DNA from: Amyelois transitella
Taxonomy: Eukaryota > Arthropoda > Insecta > Lepidoptera > Pyralidae
Length of the DNA: 64,000 nt
Assembly (NCBI RefSeq): GCF_032362555.1
Contig: NC_083508.1
Location: 11,685,001-11,749,000, forward strand
Reading direction: 5' to 3'
Below the pieces are notes generated by a model. That model did not search any database and had not been told where the DNA came from. It saw only the letters and a list, made by a program, of their open reading frames with translations. This document shows positions 21,751 through 32,376 of this stretch, one piece after another (within the stretch, counting starts at the first letter, position 1; every line of letters begins with the position of its first letter). The translations under genes and the position numbers were made by a program.

Positions 21751-24137
21751 TATTAAATAATTATTAAGAGGCATACTATATGGGTACAGTGTGCGGCAAT
21801 TATATATAAAATATATAAATATTACAAGAGAGTAAATATGGATATTAGCATCTACAGTATAAGAAAATGCGTTGTTTTCATTCGCAGGGACATGAACTGA
21901 AAGACTTAAAATCTCACAATCGAGACGCTCCCCTTTGTTGTTTTAGTATTGTTTATTAATGAGTAAATCAGTCGTAAGAATTGATGTGTTTCTCGGATTG
22001 TGACATTGTTTCTCGCTCCGTTTCTCAGCTTCAAATTGATACGAAAATCAAAACTTATACACATTTATAAATGTTGTAAACAGTTCAAGTCCCCGCAATG
22101 TAAACTAATTATTTTAAAAGCAGATTACAGAATTTATCATTTAAAATTATTATCATTACAGAACAGAACACATAATATGGAATGACGTAGAAGATGAGAA
22201 GTGATAAAATGCAGTTTTGTGACATTCTGATTAAAAATGTTAAGACTAAACTAGGTTAATAAGCTTTGGTTACACCAATTTGAACAAATTTCCTTTGCTC
22301 AGTCGAGCGGGCATGGCACTTGTGTGCGATACAAATAGGTACCGCCTAAAGGTTGGCTCAAACTAACGCGAATCATGACACAAAAACGAGAGCCCACGTC
22401 TTCATGGCCAACTAAAACGTCACATAATGTTTCTTTATTTATGGTATTAAATTACCAATGCTAGTTACAGAAATGACTTCATAAGTATAAGTCATAGAAA
22501 TTATCATTTTCTTACAGACTCCAAAAGAGAAGGAGGTTTACAATTCGACAGTAATTTTTTTTGTATCTCTAATGTAACGTAATCCCTATCATCGCGTTGG
22601 TTTTTTTGAACCGTAACATATGTATACTCTATGAAATCACTAATAACTTAAGTATACATTTGTAATTAATATTGAAAATGCCTATCCACGTGTGAGAAAT
22701 GACAGGTACGTGGTACAGAAGATACCTGGGTCTCCTCCCATACAGCAATTAATCCGTAGTGGAACAGCTATCTTCTGAGCTCGCCGTACTAGGATTTTCC
22801 GATTCTATATAAAGAAAAAGACTGTCGACATCTCTCAACGCATAGGCATACAATTTAGAGAGTGCCATAAGTGAGAAACCGCATATAGCGAAGTCTGTGT
22901 GTAAAATCTTTTGCAAGAGCCTGGCACGTTAGCTCACCGCAGTCCACGTTCACAAATAACAATGTAGGTGACGTATAGCTTCAGCATTTCTTTTTTCAAT
23001 TTACCCGCCTAGCCTAGTAAACTAGTACTTGATCTTCAGAAAAGATGAGTAGGTACGCATGTTTTACTACAATCATTCTTAATATCATTAAGCCTCATTT
23101 ACACATACAATAATTTGTCACTAATTATTAATCTCACCAACCATTTGGTGTTAATACTTTGTCTATAAATTGTATTAATCAGAAGAATACTGTTTATCCG
23201 TCATTTAATATAGCCGTCAAAAGTGCGTTGGCAAATTGTTTCTGATCAAAACGCAAACAGGTTTGGAAGAAAATATTAGACTACATCATTTTCACATCAA
23301 AACATTGAACACAACAAATCACAAATATAAAATACACCTTAAACATAATTGCACTTGAGAGCAAAAACAATGCAACGAAATGCAAACACAATCGAATTTA
23401 TTCATATTAATAATCACTGTCATTGGTATTGTTAATATAACATTTGTTTAACACGCGAGATATTGCTCACAAGTGTATTTGCCGAAAGATATTATCATAC
23501 ATTATCATACTATAAAAAGTAAACTTATAAAAAAATATTAAACGCTAAATAAAATTCATAGTATCATGTACAGTTGAGCACACAGAAAAGTGTCCATATT
23601 ATATATGATAATCAATACTATTAAGTGCTGAACGTCGTTAATTTCTCCGTCGACTAATAGGTATTCTATGTACATTTCAATTAATATAATTTTTTTTTCA
23701 CATATATAAGTAATAAACTTTTCACTGTGACCAACTGTAGCATAATATTAAACTTACATTTAATGAACTGAAACAATTAGGAAGAACGGATTAATTTACA
23801 GAATTTTATGTTTTTTGTGATATTTCCTTCACTAACAAGATATACCTATCAGTTTAATCTCAACATACTTAGTTAAATAATATACGGGGCAGCGACATGA
23901 CAGAATACGAGCCAATGATAATATTTAACACATAATCTAAAGGAGAATATAGTGTGCATAAGTCATAAGTTTGAGTTCCAATTTTTATACGCCTACCCTC
24001 AATTGAACCCCGACTCCCGCTTTCATTTCCTACGTTTTTATATAAAACAATAATCTTTTTTGTATTGCACATTTATCTGAATGTCATGTCCTATTCTCTG
24101 TTGAAAGATATCAATAACTAAAAATCTTAGAAAATGC

Positions 24138-24143
24138 TTTATT
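24138..24143 (-). terminator. Candidate GIT polyadenylation signal
   Basis: AATAAA on the minus strand, 463 nt beyond the GIT stop and past the two decayed copies of the last exon. A second AATAAA lies inside copy B at 24381-24386. Which one is used is not visible. Confidence 0.4.
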
Positions 24144-24197
24144 AGACATGCCTCTTATTGGATATTGAGAAATGTAAATTGGCACGTTGATATTTAT

Positions 24198-24525
24198 ACA
24201 CCGTCTTATAAACATCTTAATATTAACACGAAAGTGAGTCGCTAATAGTTTAGTTGTCGTACGCGGCCGCTCTGACGTCATCGGCACTAAGGGGGGAGGG
24301 GGCAAAACAAAACGAGAAACGAGGGTAGATTGGCACCATTTTGTCATTACACCGTCTTATAAACATATTAGAATTAACACTTTATTCTTACCATGCTAGG
24401 ATGGTGGCTAGAACTGAGTCACTATTAGCGCGGTCGTACGCGGCCTCTCTGACGTCATCGAGACCTTCGGGGGGAGGGGTGAATCAAAACGAGAAACGAG
24501 GGTAGATTGGCACCATTTTGTCTTT
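24198..24525 (-). repeat. Two decayed tandem copies of the GIT last-exon end
   Basis: Copies start at 24198 and 24349 (ACACCGTCTTATAAACAT) and repeat the 24526-24720 sequence that spans the GIT stop codon. Copy B still reads DDVREAAYD on the minus strand, against DDVRAAAYD in the true exon. They share GAGAAACGAGGGTAGATTGG, which the true exon lacks, so A and B arose from one another after the first duplication. Confidence 0.8.
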
Positions 24526-24605
24526 ACACTGTCTTATAAACATCATAGAATGAACACTTTATACTTACACTTATACTACACCGTAGTGTAGTAGTAAGGT
24601 GTTCG

Positions 24606-27600
24606 CTAGGATGATGGTTGAAAGTGGGTCACTAGTAGTTTAGTTGCCTTGGCGAGGTCGTACGCGGCCGCTCTCACGTCGTCGAGCGCGGCGGGCGGGG
24701 CAGAGGAACACGACGAGCACAGTTCCGCACAAGCGGAGCGGAGGGACGATAGCACTGCTTGTAGATCGCGATCGGGGCATGTCTGTTGAGAAAAAGCACA
24801 ATAAAGTTTTCTAAAATATTTCATCTTAGTGTTTAAGTTTATAATTTTTTGTACGAAGAAGGGTTCTTTCGTTTATTTCTGATTGAAGTATAAATACAAC
24901 CTCCGACTCAACATCGTCGGTCGCGCGGTTCCCCAGGCATCACACCAGCCTAGCGGAAGATCTTCCCTTTGTGGCGGTCGCGTCTAAACTATCGCTCCAG
25001 CTACATGCTTATCAGTGTCTTCATTTACAGTACATACCTGTGGAAAGAGCAACAGTAGTTCTCTCACAGCTTTCCGTATACACTCAGCGTGGTCCCTCAA
25101 CCTCGGCTGCCTGTCCCGGGCCGCTGCCCACAGATCCTGTATAGCTCTCGTCACAGTCTCAGCCCTCCGTTGGACTGAAAGAGGCTCAGGCATCTCCGTT
25201 GCTTGCAACGGATCAGAGTCCGAACAGCCTTCTAGAGCACTCGCTGTGAGGGAACGATCGAGTCCGGATAATGTTGTGAGCTGAAATTTATTTTGATAAG
25301 TTAAAACTAGATACAAATCTACATCAGAACCTTGGTTTGCTTAAGACCCAAAATAATATAGTTTAAAATTAATTAAAGCCTTTTCCTCTTAGATACTGGA
25401 CTTAGGTTAGTTTTTAAATCTAGGGGCCTTGTTCCATGTTATGCTAAAACATTAAGATGTCTACTGTATTAGTCGACACACCGATTGTGGCAATTTTTAC
25501 TGCCGAGAGAGGTTATGTTCTTTACGCTAAAAACCGTTAAATATCTACATAATCGAGTTGTTTTAGCTATACTTATATTCTTTTTTATTAAATTTGTTAA
25601 ACAAAATACTCTAAAACTACAAATTAGCACTACGGTAAAATTAGTGAAATTAATGATTAGTACCTGGTGTTTAGTAACTTGCCAATTACTCTTTGGTCCC
25701 TCCCTAGTCTCAAACATACTGACCGGCCGTTGCACGCTTTTCAACGGTTGCCTCATATCGAGTTCATCCGCACCGGTTAGTTCCTCCGTTTCTAAACTGC
25801 GCCCCCTCTCGGGAACTTTCGAAACTACTTCCATATTGCTACTCATGCTTTCGTTGACGGAAGTCTGCGACGTCGTACTATGATCATCGTCTATGCTATT
25901 GGTCTTCAAAACGCTATTTTCTTTAGTCAACTGTTCAACTATGGATTGTAGGTTTTTCAGCTGAGTTTTCAGCTCGGTTATAGTGGAATCTCTGCTGTCT
26001 AATTCTTTTTTTAGGTTTAAAAGTTCACTCTTCTGTGCTATGGGAACATGTTGGGGCAAGTTGTTGGGTAATTGCGTTCTTTGTAATTCTATATTGGGGG
26101 GATGATCGATGATAAGTGACGGGCTGTAAGTGGATGTGAGTGGTTCTCCGATCCGTGAGGGGATGATAGACATCTGCGGACAAAAATATGCAAATTTATT
26201 TATTAAGATCACAATTTATAGAGGATAATTTCTCAATGTAGATTAGGCACAGATATAGCTATGATGCGAGGTATTCAGAACAGAAATATTATCTGAAATT
26301 CGGGTGCGAATAACTATCGACCTTCTGTGCATATGAATAAACATCAAGATCAGGCAACATTCTCTGTCCCCTGGAGTGTCGTTTTAGTAAAACGTCGCAG
26401 ATAAGAGATGAGAGATAATTTAAAAATTTATAGATTAAGACAATCTTTATTTGGAGCGTGTGGTGCCCGGCACCAATATAAAAAAAGAATAGGACCACTT
26501 CATTTCTTTCCAACGGATGTCGTAAAAAGCGACTAAGAGATGGGCTTGTAAACTTGGAATTCTTCATTTAGGCGATGAGCTAGCAACCTGTCACTATTTG
26601 AATCACAATTATATCATGAAGCCTATCAGCTGAATGCGGCGTATCAGTCTTTCAAGGCTGCTGGCTCTGTCTACCCCGTAAGGGGTATAGCCGTTATCAT
26701 ATGGATATGTAATTATTTGGACTAGTTTTAAAAGTTAAAAGCGGACGTGGGTTTATCTATAGACACGAGATCTAACAAGTAGCCGTCAGAGAATACCGAG
26801 CGGCAAACTTGCTGTATAGTATTGCTACTATTTTACATTCAGCAAGTCGTCGTGACAGAATTGGCGGGTTCAATCCCGACAGACCTACATTAGTTGTTAT
26901 ACATACATCAAAATCAAGTCGTCGTGACAGAAGTGGCGGGTTCAATCCCGACAGACCTACATTAGTTGTTATACATACATCAAAATCAAGTCGTCGTGAC
27001 AGAAGTGGCGGGTTCAATCCCGACAGACCTACATTAGTTGTTATACATACATCAAAATCAAGTCGTCGTGACAGAAGTGGCGGGTTCAATCCCGACAGAC
27101 CTACATTAGTTACTATACATACATCAAAATCGGTCGGCGCTAAAGCCGCGTAGTCCTCGTCGGAGGCCACGGAGTCGTAGAGCGGCTCATCGTCGGAGAT
27201 CTGAGAGAAGTGGCGCAGGTGGCTCGCTGACAACATCGGGTTCAATCCTGATATACCTGCAATGATATATGATAGGTTCAGCTGTTTGGCTTAATATTAG
27301 AATTGAGATTTAAATAGTGACAGGTTGCTAGCCCATCGTCTAAAAGAAGAACACCTAGTTTATAAGCCTATCCTTTAATCTTCTTTTACGACATCCATGG
27401 GTGGCGGTTGGAGTGGTCCTATTCTTTTCTAGAGGTACCGAGCGCCGCCAGCTCGGCGCCCGACAGCCGCGCCAGCTTCTGTATGTATGTATGTACTGAC
27501 CCCTGGGCTGCAAGGTGGCGATGTGCTGCCGCCGGGTGCCGTCCAGCAGCACGTCCCGCAGCAGCGCCGCCAGCTCGGCGCCCGACAGCCGCGCCAGCTT

Positions 27601-30600
27601 CTGTATGTATGTATGTACTGACCCCTGGGCTGCAAGGTGGCGATGTGCTGCCGCCGGGTGCCGTCCAGCAGCACGTCCCGCAGCAGCGCCGCCAGCTCGG
27701 CGCCCGACAGCCGCGCCAGCTTCTGTATGTATGTATGTACTGACCCCTGGGCTGCAAGGTGGCGATGTGCTGCCGCCGGGTGCCGTCCAGCAGCACGTCC
27801 CGCAGCAGCGCCGCCAGCTCGGCGCCCGACAGCCGCGCCAGCTTCTGTATGTATGTATGTACTGACCCCTGGGCTGCAAGGTGGCGATGTGCTGCCGCCG
27901 GGTGCCGTCCAGCAGCACGTCCCGCAGCAGCGCCGCCAGCTCGGCGCCCGACAGCCGCGCCAGCTTCTGTATGTATGTATGTACTGACCCCTGGGCTGCA
28001 AGGTGGCGATGTGCTGCCGCCGGGTGCCGTCCAGCAGCACGTCCCGCAGCAGCGCCGCCAGCTCGGCGCCCGACAGCCGCGCCAGCTTCTGTATGTATGT
28101 ATGTACTGACCCCTGGGCTGCAAGGTGGCGATGTGCTGCCGCCGGGTGCCGTCCAGCAGCACGTCCCGCAGCAGCGCCGCCAGCTCGGCGCCCGACAGCC
28201 GCGCCAGCTTCTGTATGTATGTATGTACTGACCCCTGGGCTGCAAGGTGGCGATGTGCTGCCGCCGGGTGCCGTCCAGCAGCACGTCCCGCAGCAGCGCC
28301 GCCAGCTCGGCGCCCGACAGCCGCGCCAGCTTCTGTATGTATGTATGTACTGACCCCTGGGCTGCAAGGTGGCGATGTGCTGCCGCCGGGTGCCGTCCAG
28401 CAGCACGTCCCGCAGCAGCGCCGCCAGCTCGGCGCCCGACAGCCGCGCCAGCTTCTGGCGGCCCTGGTTGCGCGGCGCCGACAGCGCGGGGTTCACCGGC
28501 AGGAACACCACGCCGCTGCGCTCCAGGCCCAGAGCGCTGGTCTGCCAGACTGGAGGGGTTACACTTTTATCAACATATCATTATTAAGAAATAAATAAAC
28601 AAATATTGTAGAGAAAGAATTATTGAAAGGGCGTTGTGACCAAGTTATTGATAAATGCTGGACTGTACTTTGACCGCAAAAATTTTAATGGCGATTCAAA
28701 GTGGCAATGCGGCTAACATTTTGGGCACGCTATTAGAGGTTGAAGATCGTTTGACCTTGAATTCATTGACATTTAATGTTTACGAACATGTCAAACAATC
28801 TATAATATGGTTTTAAATAGTCATATTTATTTTAATTCTTATTATTGTCAATATCTTGTTAGAAATGTGATTAGAAAGCATCACTTCAATTTTAATATTT
28901 ATATATATTAATATTTTATTAAGAAAGAACAAAGGATCTGTAAATCTTGTACAAAAAGTGATCTTAACAAAATCTATAATATTTTTTTTATGATTTAAAA
29001 AAAAATATTTGAAATCATTACAAAAATTTCTTAATTTAATATTTACTCTCTTAATATTTGCATAAAATACAACTGGCAACTCACTTGCTTCTGTTTCTCG
29101 TCGATCGATTTCGTCGTAAATATCCATGACCAATTCTTCAAAAAGTTGATTAGGTAGCTGTAAAAAAAAATATTTTTTTTTAAAGTCACAAAGAATAAAT
29201 AATTAAGTGATTACTTAATGTGTAATGCAATCCTCAGTGATGCACAACAAGAACACAAAGAAGAGCACGACAACTACTCTCACGAAAAGAAGCCCCGCTG
29301 GTAACATTTCGGATAAATCTGCCCGCTGCTAAACTTCTTAGGCAATTTATAAACTTGCGGTTCTTGTTATTTTCCGAGGATATATCTTATATATAAAATT
29401 CTCGTGTCACAATTTTCGTTCCCGTACTCCTCCGAAACGGTTTGACCGATTCTCATGAAATTTTGTGACCATATTGAGTAGGACTGAGAATCGGCCGACA
29501 TCTTTTTTTCATACCCCTTAGTGTCCACCCTTAAATTTTTTTTAACTAGAAATTACTTAAAAATATTTATATGGCAAAACAACGTTAACCGGGATAGCTA
29601 GTATTTATTTATATTCCTTATAATGAACCTCATTACACATTGTAACATACCAGCTGCAGCTTCCCGCGGGCCGCCTTAGCGACGTCCGTCATCTCGTGCG
29701 TGTCGTGCGCGCGCGGCGCCATGTAGTGCCGCCCCGACGAGTGGTCCGGCTTCTCTCCAGTCAGGAAGTAGATCATCCGGTCCGTCGCCTCGTATACGAG
29801 TTCGGTCACACGGTCGGCGAGCTCTGAATGACCGCCTTGTCTATTGAGGAGGAGAGTATTATAAAAATTTACAGCTGATTTTAAACTTATACTACGCGTT
29901 GGTTTATACTATTTACAAATACTACAGGTATTAAACGCGCGCGTAATGTACCTTTATTTTATCTCGAATTATTGTAACATGATTCAAAACGATTACAATA
30001 TGTCGCGTAAGGTAATGATTGCAAATGATATTCGATTTTTAATTATACAGTTTAAGGATTATAAACTTACAGGATTGTTACTTAGATTTAGTGCCATATA
30101 GAAAAAAATCTGACTGTATTGACTATTTATTTTGTATGACTTTCCATTTATTTATCTCATAAAATTAACAGTGATACACTACAACTTTATGGTAAGTAAT
30201 CCCATAATGCAACATGTAAAATTAACTTCTTTACAACCAAAACAATGTAAGTTGTCTGACACCGTTGTAACCTTTCAACTAGAAAAAATAAATTGTACCT
30301 TGCACAATCCGAAGGTGTGTTCCCGGCGTGGTCCCTGGCGGTGGGGTCAGCGCCCCACGACACCAGCAGCTCCGTCTGCGCCGGCTGCCCCGCGCGACAC
30401 GCCACGTGCAGACACGTTGTGCCTTTCTCCTGAAGATTTTATAAAAAAATATATACATATAATACACTGCTGAACCAATACCCACATATTACAGCTTTAT
30501 GCAGTAGACAAAATCATCTTTACTAAACCTTGTAGGTCATATTTTAAATGGAAATGAAAAGGCAGATGACATATTCAGTGATAATGACAAGTTGCTAGTC

Positions 30601-32018
30601 CATCATAAAAAAAAGAATCCCTAACCTGGTGTGTGATTGACATTTGGAGGAAGAAGCCTTTGCCGCCATATTATAATTATGTACACAAGCCAATGCCTCT
30701 TTACATTGTCTTGTTGTGAGCCTACTGAAAGAATTTCTCTACAAATAAGTAGTGCCCTTGTACTAAATTTCTCTTTAATATATCTTCTAGTTACTTCTCT
30801 TTAAGTTCTATTCATATTTTTTCCTGGATGTACAAAAATAAATAAAATAATAACTAAAAATTAAATAGGTACATCCATGAAACATTTCATATTTCACAGA
30901 TATATCTACCTATTTAATTTGAAAATGATCAAATAAATGCTAGCAAAGGAAAGTATTTATATGCCTTCACCAGGCTTACATCTATTACTGCTTAAGCTCT
31001 CACTCACCTCAGAAATACGATAATAATATAAAAAAATATATTGGCATAAAGCCATTTTGGCAAAACATTGTGACGTCTTTTCTTTTTAGTGGTACTAGTC
31101 TATCCCTACACAAGATGTTTAAATAAATGCAAACATAGGAGTTTACATTTATATACCTGGTTGTAATAGTTAGGATCTGCTCCTTGTGCCAGCAGTCTCA
31201 TAGCAGTATCCAGTGAAGAGCTCCTCACTGCACTGTGGAGTTGTCTTCCAAGCTCACTCGGAGGCTCATCCCGCCTTGCACGCAATACATACGCCAACCT
31301 CAAGTGTTTGGCAAGGATGAATTCTGACTTAATAGGGCTAAAAAAGGTTAAAAAGTTTTTTATAAGTTTTATTAGAACAATTTTTTTTACTGTTTGGTCT
31401 GAAATTTAACAGGCTTATATGCTTATTAAAACCTGGTTGCAAAATACAAAATTACAAACCATTCTAGATATTCAGGTAATTCTCTTAATATTCCACATTG
31501 AGTAAATCTGTGTCAACAAAATAAAAAGAAAAGTGTGTGTTGAAATTTTTACTCACTGTAGTGGATCTTTAGGCTGTGGTTTCTTCCTTAAATGTTTAGG
31601 TGCTGTTGTGTCTAATAAAGAGTGTTCCCAAATGCTATTCACATTCTGTGCTGTCAGTGCCTGCACCATCTGAAGGTTTTAAATTATGTTAAATTAGGAA
31701 CATTGAAAAACAACATAATCAATATTGTAGACAGGCTTACTGCAAGTAAAGAAGGTGGCCATGACCCTTGGCGCAAGGATTTCACGTGGGATATGTGTCG
31801 CCCCATACTCCGGTGTATACTGCAGCATTCGGCACAAAGCAAGAGCCCACGGTTGATAGACGCCCATGATGGATCTGTGTCAATGAACAATTGCATGAAA
31901 CCTTCGGCAAACCAATTAACTTCGCCAATAAACTAGAACACCGCCCCAACAGACCTGATGCTCCACAATCAGCGCATACTTCCGCTGATGAACGGTGCTT
32001 AGACCGTGATATCATCAT
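24606..32018 (-). CDS. Git: ARF GTPase-activating scaffold GIT
   Basis: Scaffold that inactivates Arf GTPases and carries PIX and paxillin to focal adhesions and synapses (family knowledge). Exons on minus: 32018-31955, 31874-31741, 31669-31557, 31337-31157, 30429-30299, 29840-29651, 29157-29085, 28549-28355, 27256-27123, 26173-25664, 25280-25038 and 24782-24606; 714 aa. ArfGAP zinc finger C15-x2-C18-x16-C35-x2-C38 with Arg finger R43 (CSIHRSMGRHIS). Ankyrin repeats at about 130-210 (TTCLHVACRAGQPAQTELLV). Spa2-homology segments at about 270-360 (EELVMDIYDEIDRRE; NQGRQKLARL). YDSVASDED near 392. Coiled coil about 432-470. C-terminal FAT-homology bundle about 580-714 (AAAYDLAKATKLLVTHFQ). All junction phases agree. 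Exons 8, 9 and 12 are each followed by tandem copies of their own ends (separate entries). Which donor of the exon 8 array is used is not known; I chose the first. Confidence 0.95.
26457..26722 (+). repeat. SINE-like element, near full length
   Basis: Head GTGTGGTGCCCGGCACC, then AACGGATGTCGTAAAAAGCG, tail CCCCGTAAGGGGTATAGCCG. Antisense in GIT intron 9. Confidence 0.8.
26844..27131 (-). repeat. 72-bp x 4 tandem array: compressed GIT exon 9 copies
   Basis: Units start at 26844, 26916, 26988 and 27060 (AAGTCGTCGTGACAGAA). They are nearly identical: one base differs in the first unit and two in the last. Read on the GIT strand, each unit is a 50-nt segment beginning GTCTGTCGGGATTGAACCCG (exon 9 begins GTATATCAGGATTGAACCCG) and ending GATTTTGAT like exon 9. 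The segments are joined by 22-bp linkers that start GT, contain CTAAT and end TAG. Complete mini-exons with both splice sites lie at 27100-27051, 27028-26979 and 26956-26907; the fourth lacks its donor. The whole array is also open without stop, reading 24-residue repeats that contain SGLNPPLLSRRLDFD. Confidence 0.93.
27271..27430 (-). repeat. SINE-like element, truncated, between the two GIT arrays
   Basis: GTTCAGCTGTTTGGCTTAAT, GGTTGCTAGCCCATCGTC, GGAGTGGTCCTATTC. Sense to GIT; it ends 14 bp before the exon 9 acceptor and abuts the 122-bp array on its other side. Confidence 0.8.
27440..28456 (-). repeat. 122-bp x 8 perfect tandem array: GIT exon 8 end plus donor
   Basis: Eight units start at 27481, 27603, 27725, 27847, 27969, 28091, 28213 and 28335, plus a partial unit at 27440-27480. 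No base difference seen between units. On the GIT strand each unit is the last 100 nt of exon 8 (AAGCTGGCGCGGCTG ... CAGCCCAGGG), followed by a 22-bp linker that begins GTCAGTAC, continues as (CATA)n and ends CAG. The unit has no stop codon in any of the three minus frames, so about 1 kb stays open. The unit nearest exon 8 is the true exon end. Confidence 0.95.
29385..29602 (+). mobile_element. Helitron-like element ending GATAGCTAGT
   Basis: Includes TTCTCGTGTCACAATTTTCG and CGAAACGGTTTGACCGATTC, a lepidopteran repeat often seen with a CTAGT end. In GIT intron 6, 49 bp beyond the donor of exon 6 (gene sense). Confidence 0.5.
30660..30850 (+). repeat. Interspersed repeat, uninterrupted copy
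   Basis: ACACAAGCCAATGCC, AAATAAGTAGTGCCCTTGTA, with an internal doubling of TTCTCTTTAA. Same family as 10470-10640. GIT intron 4. Confidence 0.6.
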
Positions 32019-32376
32019 TTTCTACTTTTATGGAAGACAGGAGTAGAGAAACAAGAAAAATCCTACGTTCTTAATTAATTTACAAGCTCATTTGATACAA
32101 AAATAAACCATCACGGATAATATGAAATGTCAAACTTGACAATTGTTGACAATTGACATTGGACGCACTGGTTATCGCAGAAAACGTAAACTTATTACAA
32201 CTAATTCTTTGTGTTGGCTACACTAATGTTTTATGAACTCGATATCGATAACTGAATAGTAATCGTATATAAATATCTGAGTCAAACACTAGAAGCGACA
32301 CGTCACTGGTTAATTCTGTTTGACAGCTCGCACATATTTATAGCTTTCGTGAGAAGGTTATTTCTTTGAAACTAAA
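32019..32376. promoter_or_regulatory. Divergent promoter, GIT / DDOST
   Basis: 358 bp between the two start codons. It contains an exact DREF-type element TATCGATA (32243-32250), common in insect housekeeping promoters, and ACACGTCA (32298-32305), which on the other strand reads TGACGTGT, one base off the unfolded-protein-response element TGACGTGG/A. Both motif calls are by eye. Confidence 0.6.

Larger units (their letters stand above)
17335..24197. other. Gene-free spacer between convergent DNAL4 and GIT
   Basis: 6.9 kb, AT-rich, without a reading frame that looks like protein. Holds SINE-like copies (17805-17962, 19577-19770, fragment 20945-21008), a hairpin-rich repeat (20235-20360) and a Helitron-like element (21475-21750). 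The stretch 22-24 kb is plain AT-rich sequence in which I see nothing. Confidence 0.6.

Noticed and set aside
26844-27131. Resemblance of the 72-bp array to a CRISPR
   Set aside because: Units are adjacent without variable spacers, derive from GIT exon 9 and lie in an animal gene.
27481-28598. Series of identical 116-aa plus-strand ORFs over the 122-bp array
   Set aside because: They are the antisense of repeated GIT exon 8 sequence, each ending in the same linker; no independent coding signal.
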